From positions 1 to 5,753 of the forward strand of contig JAJRUU010000219.1 of NCBI GenBank assembly GCA_024277605.1: a stretch of 5,753 bases of DNA, read 5' to 3'. This document shows, in pieces, positions 5,481 through 5,753 of this stretch. This stretch comes from a bacterium (GTDB lineage Bacteria; SZUA-182; SZUA-191; JAJRXT01). The position numbers were made by a program, and so were the translations under genes. Numbering within the stretch: position 1 is the stretch's first letter; every line of letters begins with the position of its first letter. The notes below the pieces were generated by a model. It was not told where the DNA came from. It did no database searches and was given only the letters and a program-made list of their open reading frames with translations.

Positions 5481-5585
5481 GCTGGAAGGCTCGGTGGGGC
5501 TTTTTTCGTTGCAGCCTTCACAACCGACACGCGGCAGCCAGGCCAGCAGCAGTAAAATCATAAGCAACCAACTCGTAATCTTCAT
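5460..5585 (-). pseudogene. Truncated secreted or lipoprotein gene, or a very small lipoprotein
   Basis: A strong ribosome-binding site, AGGAG (5594-5598), lies eight bases before the ATG at 5585. The product begins MKITSW, then a hydrophobic run LLMILLLLAWL (7-17), then PRVGCEGCNEKSPTEPSS. This is the shape of a bacterial secretion signal followed by Cys22 and a polar linker, as in lipoproteins. The lipobox is imperfect, because Arg occupies the -3 position. The frame stops after 41 residues, with its last seven codons antisense to the end of wecB and its middle lying over the wecB terminator. I read it as the 5' end of a longer gene cut off where wecB begins. A genuine 41-residue lipoprotein is the alternative, since entericidin-like proteins are about this length. 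The possible insertion-sequence end lies just upstream of its ribosome-binding site. Confidence 0.5.
5485..5506 (+). terminator. Intrinsic terminator of wecB
   Basis: GAAGGCTC (5485-5492) can pair with GGGCTTTT (5497-5504) around a GGTG loop, with G-U pairs, and six T residues follow from 5501. It starts five bases after the wecB stop. A competing stem, GAAGGCT with AGCCTTC (5513-5519), shares the left arm. The same bases read on the minus strand encode the polar linker of the truncated ORF, so the terminator may have been acquired by the junction. Confidence 0.65.
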
Positions 5586-5620
5586 GTCTTATACTCCTGT
5601 AATTTCATTTTCCGCATCAC

Positions 5621-5753
5621 TACTGTCCGGTAAAAAAATTTTAATGGTACAAAAACATTAGGTATATCAGGATGATTGACCCCAAAAAAGACTTTTTCGA
5701 TTTCAATTTGCTCTGGGATTTATGCCATGATCTATCCACCTTAGAGTGGAAAG
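5621..5753 (+). mobile_element. Possible left end of an insertion sequence
   Basis: The sequence from TACTGTCCGGTAAAAAA (5621-5637) has the look of a transposon terminal repeat. It is followed by an AT-rich leader and, 51 bases on, by a start codon of a frame that stays open to the window edge. This spacing is typical of single-ORF insertion sequences. The abutting minus-strand ORF has lost its upstream region here, which fits an insertion. No second terminal repeat or target duplication can be seen in the window, so the call rests on resemblance. Confidence 0.35.
5672..5753 (+). CDS. 5' end of an unidentified protein, possibly a transposase (runs off window)
   Basis: An ATG at 5672, preceded by AGGT (5660-5663) with eight bases between, opens a frame of 27 codons with no stop before the edge. 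The product starts MIDPKKDFFDFNLLWDLCHD and continues STLEWK. The mixed acidic, aromatic and hydrophobic composition looks like real protein. I do not recognise a family from so short a piece. A transposase is suggested only by the terminal-repeat-like sequence 36-50 bases upstream. Confidence 0.5.
   Translation, partial: MIDPKKDFFDFNLLWDLCHDLSTLEWK

Noticed and set aside
4438..5530. Alternative-frame ORFs within wecB on both strands (61-115 codons)
   Set aside because: They overlap a full-length gene with intact catalytic motifs; none has recognisable protein features.

Overview
The window holds the 5' part of a bacterial ribosomal RNA operon on the minus strand, a single tRNA-Leu gene also on minus, and then a short plus-strand gene cluster ending in a non-hydrolysing UDP-GlcNAc 2-epimerase. 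The 16S gene is complete and plainly bacterial, and its 3' end carries an intact anti-Shine-Dalgarno sequence. I cannot place it in a phylum by eye. A Gram-negative-type, probably uncultivated lineage fits the 16S, the zinc-ribbon/FxLYD protein and the repeat-rich spacers, but this is inference.

Layout in plus coordinates. 1-361: spacer downstream of tRNA-Ala. It contains an imperfect inverted repeat (about 3-119) and a 49-codon minus-strand ORF (200-349) that resembles a winged-helix module. No 23S rRNA sequence is recognisable here. 362-437: tRNA-Ala(TGC). 439-569: an inverted-repeat element filling the gap between the tRNAs. 570-647: tRNA-Ile(GAT). 690-707 and 2412-2430: the two arms of the 16S processing stem. 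773-2333: 16S rRNA. 2437-2449: boxA. 2462-2540: leader hairpins. 2547-2575: a strong rrn promoter with an exact TTGACA and a 17-bp spacer. 2629-2970: no intact gene, but an insertion-sequence-like repeat pair and a frameshifted zinc-ribbon remnant. 3010-3101: two hairpins downstream of tRNA-Leu. 3170-3257: tRNA-Leu(CAA) with its own strong promoter at 3301-3329.

From 3372 the plus strand takes over. A TATAAT promoter precedes a zinc-ribbon/membrane/FxLYD protein (3430-3960). This is tightly followed by an unrecognised 104-residue protein (3969-4283) and then by wecB (4341-5480), which ends in an intrinsic terminator. The first two genes are probably translationally coupled. wecB may be in the same transcript, with its ribosome-binding site in the loop of a small hairpin.

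The right end shows mobile-element or rearrangement activity. A minus-strand ORF (5460-5585) has a strong ribosome-binding site and a secretion signal, but it ends after 41 codons inside the wecB end and terminator. Just upstream of it is a sequence resembling an insertion-sequence end (from about 5621). A plus-strand reading frame then starts at 5672 and runs off the window.

The most unusual points are the ORF and dispersed-type repeats inside the rRNA spacer with no 23S in reach, the inverted repeat exactly filling the tRNA-Ile/tRNA-Ala gap, and the truncated secreted-protein gene beside a possible insertion sequence.
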